This document shows, piece by piece, positions 26,138 through 33,566 of a stretch of 37,588 bases of DNA. The notes below the pieces were generated by a model. The model made no database searches. It saw only the letters and a list, made by a program, of their open reading frames with translations, and had not been told where the DNA came from. Origin of the DNA: Verrucomicrobiales bacterium (GTDB lineage: Bacteria > Verrucomicrobiota > Verrucomicrobiia > Verrucomicrobiales > DEV007). The translations under genes and the position numbers were made by a program. The DNA lies in NCBI GenBank assembly GCA_028281705.1, contig JANQJH010000267.1, positions 1-37,588 on the forward strand, written 5' to 3'. Every line of letters begins with the position of its first letter. Within the stretch, counting starts at the first letter, position 1.

Positions 26138-26358
26138 TTGGCAAATCGGGCCTTGAGATCCGTGATGGCAGCCGCTCCGTCGATTGCCTGGATTCTGCCT
26201 TCGCGAAAAGCAGCCATTCGATCCTCTGCCTCGTCAATCCAAGACTGCTTTAATTCGCCAGAGGTCTCTGAAAGGCTGGAAAGAAGCGTGTCCGCCAAGA
26301 GGGCGCGTTCCGTTTCAGGAAGCCGTAGTGCTTCTTTGGTGATGATTGCCGAGTCCAT
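26134..26358 (-). CDS. addiction-module antitoxin (Unstab_antitox/TIGR02574 type)
   Basis: A 74-residue protein with the pattern of the 'putative addiction module component' family: EALRLPETERALLADTLLSS, then SWIDEAEDRMAAFREGRIQA. Such antitoxins pair with ParE-like toxins. It is the first gene of the two-gene module and has a recognisable promoter 9 bp upstream. In this family the antitoxin often binds its own promoter with the toxin; no clear palindrome was seen here. Confidence 0.9.
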   Translation of the reverse strand: MDSAIITKEALRLPETERALLADTLLSSLSETSGELKQSWIDEAEDRMAAFREGRIQAIDGAAAITDLKARFAK

Positions 26359-26367
26359 CGTTCGAAG

Positions 26368-26396
26368 ATTCTAGACCTCGGAAGGGGCGACGGCAA
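26368..26396 (-). promoter_or_regulatory. promoter of the toxin-antitoxin pair
   Basis: On the minus strand, TTGCCG (26396-26391) and TAGAAT (26373-26368) are separated by exactly 17 bp. The -10 box ends nine bases before the antitoxin ATG at 26358, so the leader would be only two or three bases. Confidence 0.6.
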
Positions 26397-26459
26397 TCCC
26401 TGGATTGCAATTGAATTCGCAAGGTTAGCTGGGCGCCCTTGCTTCCTCGAATCACGGGC

Positions 26460-26852
26460 TCAGCCATTTCCCTCCGTGCGCCTACTCGCCTGAGCCTCCT
26501 TCCGTTCGAGCTCCGCGAGTCGCTTCTGAAGAGCGGCTTTTTCTTCTGCAAGCAAAGGTTTGGGGGCTTCTTCGACAATCCGATCATTGGTGAGGTAAAC
26601 GCCGCTCATCATGGACGTCTTGACGTGCGCTCGGTGAACGCTGCCTTCGCGATCCTTGTAAACGATCTCGTAGATCCTGGAATCCTGTTCTCCGAACCAA
26701 CCGGGTCCAAAGGGATCCCAGCTCTTGTCGATCAATTCCCAGCCCTTCTCGCGAACATACTGTTCCACGCGATCACCGTCGAAGGCTCCGGCTGCGAGGC
26801 GAATCACGATCGCGAGGATGATGAACAAAATGATGAAAGCTGTTGGTTCCAT
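26460..26852 (-). CDS. membrane-anchored coiled-coil protein, unknown function
   Basis: A 130-residue protein starting at the ATG at 26852. One membrane segment at residues 5-22 (FIILFIILAIVIRLAAGAF) is followed by a small mixed domain (REKGWELIDKSWDPFGPGWF, IYEIVYKDREGSVHRAHVKT) and a charged C-terminal helix likely to form a coiled coil (LLAEEKAALQKRLAELERKE). An upstream alternative start at 26939 would place 29 poorly structured residues before the membrane segment. No family was recognised. The toxin-antitoxin pair follows 101 bp downstream on the same strand but has its own promoter. Confidence 0.65.
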   Translation of the reverse strand: MEPTAFIILFIILAIVIRLAAGAFDGDRVEQYVREKGWELIDKSWDPFGPGWFGEQDSRIYEIVYKDREGSVHRAHVKTSMMSGVYLTNDRIVEEAPKPLLAEEKAALQKRLAELERKEAQASRRTEGNG

Positions 26853-27097
26853 GGTGGGTGAGATTATTTCGAGGGGAACATCAACGTGCGGCCGAAGGCT
26901 GCCCGGGAGTGCCGTCGAACGGTCGAAAGAAGACACCATTGGTCGTGCCTTGCAACAACACGGGCCGAATTAGGTGCTACGGGTGGTCCCAACCCGATCC
27001 GACCTTGCGAAGGGGTGGATCGATGTGGGCCGGACCGATTCGTCCGCTGGCATCGAATTGCATGGAGTATCGAGGCCAGAGTTGGTAACCCTGGAGG

Positions 27098-30000
27098 ATG
27101 AAACGAGTTCTTTTCGCGTCGGCTCTGGTCTTCTTTGGGGGAATGTTACCACTCCAGGCGGACTCTTGGGTGGCTTACAATGATCTGGCGGATACGGATC
27201 CTGACAGTTCGCCAGCGAACATCACCTCATTCGGTCATGGCCGAGGATACACGGGTGACGGAACGGAGGGTGAATTGCTCGATTTTGATACGGGTGTGGG
27301 GACAGGGGTTCGGGTGGCTTTCTTTGAAGAGGTTTCCCAGGGAAATACGATCAACTGGGCGGGGGATGGGGCAGAGTTCGTCGAGGGTACGGACGCGGGA
27401 GACAGCTTTGGGGATGTCCTCAATCTCACGGGGAACCTGAGCTACAACGACGCTCCCGGTTGGTATTTTGATGTCGTCCTCACGGGACTCGATCCTAACC
27501 GAACCTATGCCTTTGCCGCCACGGCCAACCGGAACGGCGGGGATTCCTATGGCGAACGGGTGACCAATTGGAGCATTCGTGAGGCGGATGCCTATGAGGC
27601 GGCCAGTTCGGCGGGTGCGCACAAGATTGACGAGAGCACGGTGGAGTTCAGCACAGGGAACAACACGGCGGGGAACGTGGCCCGTTGGGTGGGGATCAAT
27701 CCGGGTGCGGATGGCCGCATCGTGATCCGGACGACGCATGGCGTGGGAGAAGAAAATGGCGGTTTGCCAGGCGCGCATGCGTACAAGGGCTACGCTGGTG
27801 GGGTCTTCTCCCTGGCTCTGGAGGAGATTGAGGCGGCCTACCATTGGATCGCCTACAACGACACGGTGAGATTGGATGCGGAAGCGGGAGCCGAGGAGGT
27901 GACGGATTTCGGGCTCGGGCGCGGGTATGCAGGGCTGGGGAGCGAGGGGCGGCTGAAGAACTTCGATACGGGTGAAGAGTTGGGCGTCACGGTGACGATG
28001 ATTGAAACGGTTTCAGAGGGGAACACGATCAATTGGGCCGGGGATCCGGCGGCGTTTGTCGAGGGAACGGACGCGGCGGCCTTCTTTGACGGTGTCCTCG
28101 ATCCCTCGGGAAACCTGAGTTACAACGACGCGCCCGGCTGGCACCTCGATACCACGTTTTCGGGTCTGGATCCGAACCAATGGTACACCTATGTGGGCAC
28201 GGTGAACCGCAATGGCGGCGATTCCTATGGAGAACGGGTGACGAATTGGAAGATCCTCAATGCGGAGTCTTTTGTCTTTGCGAGTTCGGAGGGGACACAC
28301 AAGATTGCGGACGATTCTGTGGAGTTCAGCACGGGAAACAATGTGGCCGGTCATGTGGCGAGGTGGACGGATATCCAGCCGAGCGCCAAGGGGACGTTCA
28401 CCATCCGCACCAGTCATGGGATCGGAGAGGAGAACGGCGGCATGCCAGGCGCGCATGCTTACAAGGGATACGCGGCCGGTCTCTTTCTCTTGCTGGAACA
28501 GAGTTCCTCCTCCAATCAACCGTCGACGCCGGCGGTCGAGGTGTTTCGGGTCACACCGACGAATGGGCAGGATCAGGCCCATCCCAACACGCCTGTTCAG
28601 GCGATTCTCAAGCACACTCGGGCGACCGTCGATGCGGAATCGATCCTACTGGAAGTGGACGGCGAGGTCGTCGTGCCTAACGTCACGGCGACTCTAGAAG
28701 AGACACGAATCTCCTTTCCCGCGGAGGAATTGTTTGCTTCCGGTAGCCGGCACGAGGCGATCCTGCGATTCAGTGATTTGGCGGAAGTGCCAGGCGACTA
28801 TGAGCACGCCTGGTCGTTCACGGTTGCGAGCTACACGGATGCGGAACTCTACCCGGTCATTCCCGCGGGCTTGCGGTATCCTCTGGAGAACCTGGGCAAC
28901 AACCGGATGCGAGGATTCGCCGTTCGCATCGGAGCGCCGGAGTTTGGCAGCGAACTCACGGTGGGCGCGGCCGAGGATGTGGAGACGCTTTGGGATGAGG
29001 ACTTCGAGAATGTGGCTGACACGCAAGATTACAATCCGGCGGGCTACTTCCTTGAGAGTGGTCCTTTGAACTATCAAACGGATGGGGAAGCGCGAGGCAA
29101 CAAGACGGGTGAGCAACGCTTTCCCGGCATCGAGAGCAGCGAGGCGCCGGGGGTCGCCTTCGGCTTGGAGGCGCGGGCCTTGTGGTACCTGCGCCCCGGC
29201 TTCTACACGCTCAATGTCACGGTAGGCACCGAGTTCGAGATCGATCTAGGCCCGCCGGGACAGGAGGTGAGGCTGCCGCGCACGTTTCCCGAGTGCAACA
29301 ACTGTGGGGGCGAGGACGCTGCCTGGGTCGTCAACTTCATCATTGAGGAGGCCGGCTTCTACCCGGCGAGAATTCTCTATGTCAATGCGGAGGGCGGCGG
29401 GAGTTTTGAGCTGCTCGAGGTCGCTCCGGATGGGGCGCGGCATCTCATCAATAGCGGGCATCCCAATGCGATTGAGAGTTATGTGCCGCCGGAATTGCTC
29501 ACTGATCCGCTGCAGATCCTGTCGATCGCGCGCATGGATGACCGGTGGGAACTCGAATTTCTCTCGCCCGAACCGGACGGCCTTCACGAAGTGCAGTCGA
29601 GTGGTGCGATGTTGGCAGGATCATGGGTGGTGGAGACGGATCTCACTCAGGAGAAACTGGATGACGGTCTCCTCAGAGCGCTGGTGGCTTCCAACGATGC
29701 TGCGCCTAACCGATTCTTCCGCGTGGTGTTGCTTCCACCGCCGCCTATCTTTTTCGACGACATGGAATCGGGCGCCGGTGGCTGGACCGCGGGGCTTCGC
29801 GAGGGAGCGGCCGCGACGGCGACTCTGTGGGAGATCGGAACACCGTCCACTGCTAGCGGTTTGATCGAGGGTGCTCATAGCGGCGATCACTGTTGGGGCA
29901 CGGACTTGGACGGCGCTTACGCCACGGGCGCGCTGATTTCACTTCGAACCCCCGTCATTGATCTCACTGGTGGCGTCGAGCGCCCGCGATTGCGCTTTCA

Positions 30001-30247
30001 CTACGCGGTGGACAGTACGGAGGAAGTCGAGGGCGGCCGCATCAATTTTCTCGATGAAAGCGGAGCGCTTCTTGTCGAGTCGGAGTTTTTCTTTTGGGGG
30101 ACCTCCGATGGATGGCAGGATTTTGATAGGCTAATCCCCGTGGAAGCGCGCGATCGGAGGATCCTAGTGGAGTTCGAGTTTCTCAGCGACGAACTCGGTC
30201 CCAATGGAGAGGGCTGGTTTATCGATGATGTTTCCATTGGCAGATAG
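27098..30247 (+). CDS. large secreted protein with duplicated N-terminal domain
   Basis: A 1049-residue exported protein (signal peptide KRVLFASALVFFGGMLPLQA). Residues 24-249 and 250-467 are two copies of the same domain, sharing NTINWAGD, GNLSYNDAPGW, NRNGGDSYGERVTNW, VEFSTGNN and PGAHAYKGYA. An Ig-like domain follows (VFRVTPTNGQDQAHPNTPVQ to AWSFTV), then a beta-rich region with a possible disulfide or metal pair (ECNNCGG). The C-terminal domain resembles a MAM/immune-inhibitor sandwich (FFDDMESGAGGWTAG, WFIDDVSIG). There are no catalytic motifs. It is probably a surface or secreted binding protein. A GGAGG directly abuts the ATG, too close for a normal ribosome-binding site. Confidence 0.72.
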   Translation: MKRVLFASALVFFGGMLPLQADSWVAYNDLADTDPDSSPANITSFGHGRGYTGDGTEGELLDFDTGVGTGVRVAFFEEVSQGNTINWAGDGAEFVEGTDAGDSFGDVLNLTGNLSYNDAPGWYFDVVLTGLDPNRTYAFAATANRNGGDSYGERVTNWSIREADAYEAASSAGAHKIDESTVEFSTGNNTAGNVARWVGINPGADGRIVIRTTHGVGEENGGLPGAHAYKGYAGGVFSLALEEIEAAYHWIAYNDTVRLDAEAGAEEVTDFGLGRGYAGLGSEGRLKNFDTGEELGVTVTMIETVSEGNTINWAGDPAAFVEGTDAAAFFDGVLDPSGNLSYNDAPGWHLDTTFSGLDPNQWYTYVGTVNRNGGDSYGERVTNWKILNAESFVFASSEGTHKIADDSVEFSTGNNVAGHVARWTDIQPSAKGTFTIRTSHGIGEENGGMPGAHAYKGYAAGLFLLLEQSSSSNQPSTPAVEVFRVTPTNGQDQAHPNTPVQAILKHTRATVDAESILLEVDGEVVVPNVTATLEETRISFPAEELFASGSRHEAILRFSDLAEVPGDYEHAWSFTVASYTDAELYPVIPAGLRYPLENLGNNRMRGFAVRIGAPEFGSELTVGAAEDVETLWDEDFENVADTQDYNPAGYFLESGPLNYQTDGEARGNKTGEQRFPGIESSEAPGVAFGLEARALWYLRPGFYTLNVTVGTEFEIDLGPPGQEVRLPRTFPECNNCGGEDAAWVVNFIIEEAGFYPARILYVNAEGGGSFELLEVAPDGARHLINSGHPNAIESYVPPELLTDPLQILSIARMDDRWELEFLSPEPDGLHEVQSSGAMLAGSWVVETDLTQEKLDDGLLRALVASNDAAPNRFFRVVLLPPPPIFFDDMESGAGGWTAGLREGAAATATLWEIGTPSTASGLIEGAHSGDHCWGTDLDGAYATGALISLRTPVIDLTGGVERPRLRFHYAVDSTEEVEGGRINFLDESGALLVESEFFFWGTSDGWQDFDRLIPVEARDRRILVEFEFLSDELGPNGEGWFIDDVSIGR
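27167..28500 (+). repeat. intragenic tandem duplication, unit about 678 bp
   Basis: Unit 1 begins at the Trp codon at 27167 (WVAYND) and unit 2 at the Trp codon at 27845 (WIAYND), a spacing of 678 bp or 226 codons. Many protein blocks are identical (GNLSYNDAPGW, RNGGDSYGERVTNW, PGAHAYKGYA). DNA identity is lower and mixed with synonymous changes, so the duplication is not recent. Confidence 0.85.
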
Positions 30248-30314
30248 ATTTGTTCAGCTATTCTGTGCGTCATCACTCTTTCTATCTCGGACATTGCCGC
30301 ATCGCTTTCCGTGT

Positions 30315-30611
30315 CGTCCCGAAGGGATGAGAGATGGTAGCCGGCAGTGGAGCGAAGCGGAACTGCCGGAATAAAATAACTAGCATGATACCGCCCTGGC
30401 GGGGCGGGAGAAATGTCTGCCTTGAGGGACACGCGTCGCTTCACGACACCGCGCAGCCCATTCGTCACGACAAGAATGGCCTATCCAGTGATCACCCCTC
30501 CTCGAATGGTAAATCTCTTACACCCTTTCAGGGTACTATGGGGTCCGACCAGATATCCGGTGGTTCCGCGTTGCTGCACTACCGGCTAACATTTTTCGTC
30601 CCTTCGGGACT
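30315..30611. mobile_element. non-coding element with 55-bp terminal inverted repeats
   Basis: The 55 bases at 30315-30369 match the reverse complement of 30557-30611 at 44 positions by hand alignment. Each end itself folds: the left end has CCCGAAGGG and an 8-bp stem CCGGCAGT/ACTGCCGG around a GC-rich loop, and the right end mirrors this. Inside are further hairpins: CCGCC-CT-GGCGG (30391-30402) and ACCCT-TTC-AGGGT (30522-30534). No open frame here resembles a protein. It looks like a non-autonomous, MITE- or REP-type element of a kind I have seen in intergenic regions of related phyla. The flanking 30248-30314 and 30612-30760 show nothing else recognisable. Confidence 0.65.
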
Positions 30612-30760
30612 GGAAGCTGGACAGCACGCTCATTCTAGTGCGATCACAGGTAAACCTCACATCCTTCGAGATCGACGGAGAATTGATGATGGCGCTGAGT
30701 ATAGCAAAGGAATGCTCACGCATTTCTCTACGAGAAAAGATGCCGATGTCTGGAGAGCCT

Positions 30761-31268
30761 TCATGGCAGCCCGTCGGAACCTGACGATGCTCGGTTGGAT
30801 TGGGTGGAGCGCAGTTGCTTTCCGATAAACCGTGCCATGGACTCACCGGCACGCTCATCGTAGAGGCCGAGGTTGTGATCGGTATCTTTCAGGATCACGA
30901 CCTCGTGCGGGAATCCGGCCAGGCCTCGCGCCTTGAGGTCGCGGATTGTGGGATAGGCCTCATCGATCCGGGGAATCTGCTCCCCGGTGATCATTTTTTT
31001 CCACCTCCCGCTCAAGCGCCTTGCTCTGGAACCGGAAATGGGTGAGGCCGGTGCCAACCTCCGTTGGCTCGGGGTTGACCCAGGAAACCGCATTCTCGGA
31101 TTCCGCCTCGGACTCCGACTGCTGGGCCAGGGCGGGGAGGGTGAGAAGGCACGGGACGAGGGCGGCCGCCACGGCAAGGCGGAGGGCTTGATTCGACTGG
31201 ATCGGCACGGTCTTGGCTGGCTTCCCCGTTTTTTCCCGCAAATGTCTCAAATTAGCGAAAATCGGCAT
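30761..31268 (-). pseudogene. exported esterase remnant with internal deletion and frameshift
   Basis: The first part (ATG at 31268) encodes an exported N-terminus with a signal peptide (LAVAAALVPCLLTLPALAQQ) and a stretch (TGLTHFRFQSKALEREV) typical of the start of esterase-D-like alpha/beta hydrolases. After a run of seven A's (plus-strand T's near 30994-31000) the frame changes. The second frame gives ITGEQIPRIDEAYPTIRDLK and VVILKDTDHNLGLYDERAGE, which resembles the C-terminal part of the same family, including the catalytic-His region. The roughly 200-residue core with the nucleophile Ser is missing. It can hardly be functional. The alternative, two short unrelated proteins, is less likely. 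Confidence 0.6.
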
Positions 31269-31328
31269 CCGCTGCTCGGGCGATTTTTATTGTGAGAATC
31301 GGCCCCGATCTCTGGGATATATCGTGTG

Positions 31329-31898
31329 ATGAAATTCCTCAATCTCTTCTCGAGCGCGGTGATGTTGGTGTTGCTCTTCAGCGCTTCGGCAGGGGCGCAG
31401 CACGCGCCCATCTCGGCGGAGCACGGTCTCAAGGTGGGGGACAAGGCGCCCGAGTTCAAACTGCCCTCCCACGAAGGCAAGGATGTTTCCCTCGAGGACC
31501 TGCGGAAGAACGGCTCGGTGGCGCTCGTCTTCCATCGATCGGCCGATTGGTGACCATTTTGCCAGAAGCAGCTGGTCGAGCTGCAAAAATCTCTTGGGGA
31601 CCTGGAGAAAGCCGGGATTCAGGTGGTCGCCATCAGCTACGATTCCACCGAGATTCTCAAGGCATTTGCCGGCAAACGCGAGATCACCTTCCCGTTGCTC
31701 TCCGACGAGGAGAGCCGGGTGATCGATGCCTACATGATCCGCAACAAAGAGGCCGGTTCGCGGATTGAGGGCGTCCCGCATCCGGGGACGATTCTCATCG
31801 ATCAGAAGGGGATCATCCGGGCGAAATTGGGGCACGAAGGCTACCGGAAGCGCCACGAACCGGAGGAGCTGATCAAGGCTGCCAAGGCCCTGGAGTAG
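31329..31898 (+). CDS. peroxiredoxin-like selenoprotein (UPFC active site)
   Basis: Read through the TGA at 31551-31553, this is one 189-residue AhpC/TSA-like redoxin. It has a signal peptide (LNLFSSAVMLVLLFSASAGA), then HGLKVGDKAPEFKLPSHEG, then HRSADW-TGA-PFCQKQLVELQ, and a complete C-terminal half (VVAISYDS, FPLLSDEESRVIDAYM, GVPHPGTILIDQKGIIRAKL). Cys-containing homologues of this family have CPFC here, so the TGA sits exactly at the first redox cysteine (residue 75). The frame is identical before and after the TGA and there is no other lesion. A SECIS-like hairpin begins three bases after it. Reading TGA as selenocysteine is therefore favoured over a nonsense mutation. It probably reduces peroxides or disulfides in the periplasm. 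The selA-D genes are not in this window. Confidence 0.8.
31557..31588 (+). promoter_or_regulatory. bacterial SECIS-like hairpin
   Basis: Lower stem TTTTG (31557-31561) pairs with CAAAA (31584-31588). A 7-base bulge (31562-31568) follows on the 5' side. The upper stem CAGCT (31569-31573) pairs with AGCTG (31579-31583), closing a five-base loop GGTCG. The loop carries the GGU/GU feature needed for SelB binding in the E. coli fdhF element. It lies 21-25 bases after the TGA, within the usual bacterial distance. Confidence 0.72.
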
Positions 31899-31964
31899 CG
31901 CAGATGGGGTGAGAAAAGGTTGTCTCCTCGGAAGTGAGATGTATATGACGACTCTCAGCAATCA

Positions 31965-32426
31965 TTGGAATTCCTACGTTACAAACACGCACGTTTCCGT
32001 GCCCGCTTTCCCGCGAGCTACCGTTACTCCCGATCCCACTACTGGATGGCTGAAGCTGAGGGCCAGCCGGGGCTGTGGCGCGTTGGGTTCACCAAATTCG
32101 CCACCCGGATGCTGGGCGAGCTGGTCGAGGCCGAGTTCCCCCTGGCTCTGGGAACTCCCGTCGAGCCGGGGCAGGAGATCGGGACCGTGGAGGGATTCAA
32201 GGCGGCGAGCGACGTCTACTCGGTGATGAGGGGTACTTTTCAGGGTGGCAACCAGATCCTGGACGAGGATGCCTGTATCGTGCGCTCGGATCCCTACATC
32301 GATGGGTGGCTTTACGCGGTGAAGGGTGAGCCGGAAGAGGAAAGTGTCGATGTGCAGGGTTACATCGATCATCTGGAGAAGACGATCAATCGTATGCAGG
32401 AAGAAGAACACGCGGAACAGACATGA
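31965..32426 (+). CDS. GcvH-like lipoyl carrier protein
   Basis: A 153-residue protein with the glycine-cleavage H-protein fold. The lipoyl-lysine site is in VEGFKAASDVYSVMRG (compare VESVKAAS in GcvH). It is flanked by LWRVGFTKFATRMLGELVEA and a C-terminal DPYIDGWLYAVKG, both H-protein hallmarks. The N-terminus (FLRYKHARFRARFPASYRYS) is longer and more basic than in classical GcvH. The only start available in this frame is the TTG at 31965. No glycine-cleavage P or T genes are nearby. Instead it leads an operon with a CobW GTPase (4-nt overlap), radical SAM, HdrA-like and ferredoxin genes. This resembles the lipoate-binding LbpA proteins of sulfur-oxidising Hdr systems more than glycine catabolism, which is inference. 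Confidence 0.82.
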   Translation: MEFLRYKHARFRARFPASYRYSRSHYWMAEAEGQPGLWRVGFTKFATRMLGELVEAEFPLALGTPVEPGQEIGTVEGFKAASDVYSVMRGTFQGGNQILDEDACIVRSDPYIDGWLYAVKGEPEEESVDVQGYIDHLEKTINRMQEEEHAEQT

Positions 32427-33556
32427 GCACGATCCCGGATTCCAAGTCGCGCTACATCATGATCGGAGGCTTCCTCGGTGCGGGGAAGACGACCTCGATC
32501 CAGGCCTTTGCCCGTTACTTGGATGGAAAGGGGCTCAAAGTGGGGCTGATCACCAACGATCAGGGTATGGGTCTGGTGGACACCGCCCTGGGCCGGGCCA
32601 ACCGGTTTCCCGTGGAAGAGATCGCCGGCGGCTGTTTCTGCTGCCGCTTCGATTCCCTGGTGGATGCAGCGGCGAATCTCTCGGAATCGACCCGCCCGGA
32701 TGTCTTCCTCGCCGAGCCGGTGGGGAGTTGCACCGATCTGATGGCCACGGTGAACCTGCCATTGCAACAGATCTACGGGGATGACTTCGCCGTGTCGCCA
32801 CTCAGCGTCTTGATCGACCCCATCCGGGCCCTGCGCGTCCTGGGGCTCGAAGAGGGCAAGCGGCTCTCGCCCAACGTCTGCTACATTTACGAAAAGCAGC
32901 TGGAGGAGGCGGAGATCATTGTGATCAACAAGGTGGACCTGTTAGAAAAAGACCGGTTCGAGATCTTGCGCCGCGCGTTGTTGGAGCGATTCCCCTCCGC
33001 CAGTGTGATCGGAATGTCGGCGCGGGATGAGGAAAACACGGAAACGTGGTTTGAAACGGTCCTGGCGACGGAGTCCAATCCGCTACGCCTTATGGAGGTG
33101 GACTACGCCAAGTATGGCGAGGGTGAGGCCCTGTTGGGCTGGTTGAATGCCGGTTTACGGGTCACCTCCACGGACGATGAGGAGTTTGACGGCAATGAAC
33201 TGATTCGAATGCTGGCCAGCCGATTGCGGGAATTGCTGGCGGCCGAGGACATCGAGGTGGCCCATCTCAAAATGACGCTCACGCCGGAGTCGGATCCCTA
33301 CGAGATCGCCGCGGTCAACCTGGTGCGCTCGGATGACCGGCCGCACCAATCGCACCGACTGACGGAGCCCCTGGAGGAGGGCGATTTGAGCCTCAACATG
33401 CGCGCCGAAGCCTCTCCGGAGGTGTTGGAGGCTGCGACACGGGCGGCGCTGAGTGATTCTTTCGGGGAGCAATCGGGGCTGGCTTTTCAGACGGTCCATA
33501 TGGAATGTTTCCGCCCGGGAAAACCCGTGCCGGTGCACCGTTTGACCCGACTTTGA
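32423..33556 (+). CDS. CobW/G3E-family P-loop GTPase
   Basis: A 377-residue G3E GTPase. The Walker A motif is IGGFLGAGKTTS (residues 14-25). The metal-binding motif GGCFCC (CxCC type) is near residues 69-74, and the base-recognition NKVDLL is near 173. The C-terminal 130 residues form an extra domain unlike classical CobW (HLKMTLTPESDPYEIAAVNL, FQTVHMECFRPGKPVPVHR). G3E GTPases deliver metals to metalloenzymes. Here the likely clients are products of the same operon. The start overlaps the lipoyl carrier stop by 4 nt. Confidence 0.88.
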   Translation: MSTIPDSKSRYIMIGGFLGAGKTTSIQAFARYLDGKGLKVGLITNDQGMGLVDTALGRANRFPVEEIAGGCFCCRFDSLVDAAANLSESTRPDVFLAEPVGSCTDLMATVNLPLQQIYGDDFAVSPLSVLIDPIRALRVLGLEEGKRLSPNVCYIYEKQLEEAEIIVINKVDLLEKDRFEILRRALLERFPSASVIGMSARDEENTETWFETVLATESNPLRLMEVDYAKYGEGEALLGWLNAGLRVTSTDDEEFDGNELIRMLASRLRELLAAEDIEVAHLKMTLTPESDPYEIAAVNLVRSDDRPHQSHRLTEPLEEGDLSLNMRAEASPEVLEAATRAALSDSFGEQSGLAFQTVHMECFRPGKPVPVHRLTRL

Positions 33557-33566
33557 TAATTCCCTC

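Noticed and set aside
25658..26374. 238-codon plus-strand open frame opposite the toxin-antitoxin genes
   Set aside because: It is antisense to two well-recognised genes and has no domain features.
30334..30828. 164-codon plus-strand open frame across the repeat element
   Set aside because: It runs through several hairpins and the inverted termini, has no protein-like pattern and no homologue that I recognise.
30994..31000. Programmed frameshift at the A7 run in the esterase remnant
   Set aside because: The joined product would still lack the catalytic core, so recoding would not restore a working enzyme. Decay or sequencing error is simpler.
31551..31553. The TGA as a simple nonsense mutation splitting a peroxiredoxin gene
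   Set aside because: The codon falls exactly at the redox cysteine, the frame is intact on both sides and a SECIS-like hairpin follows. A pseudogene remains possible but is less likely.
31909..32226. Open frame with an ATG overlapping the lipoyl carrier gene
   Set aside because: It has a better start codon, but its translation shows no domain and turns Ser/Arg-rich, whereas the other frame is a clear H-protein. It is a shadow frame.
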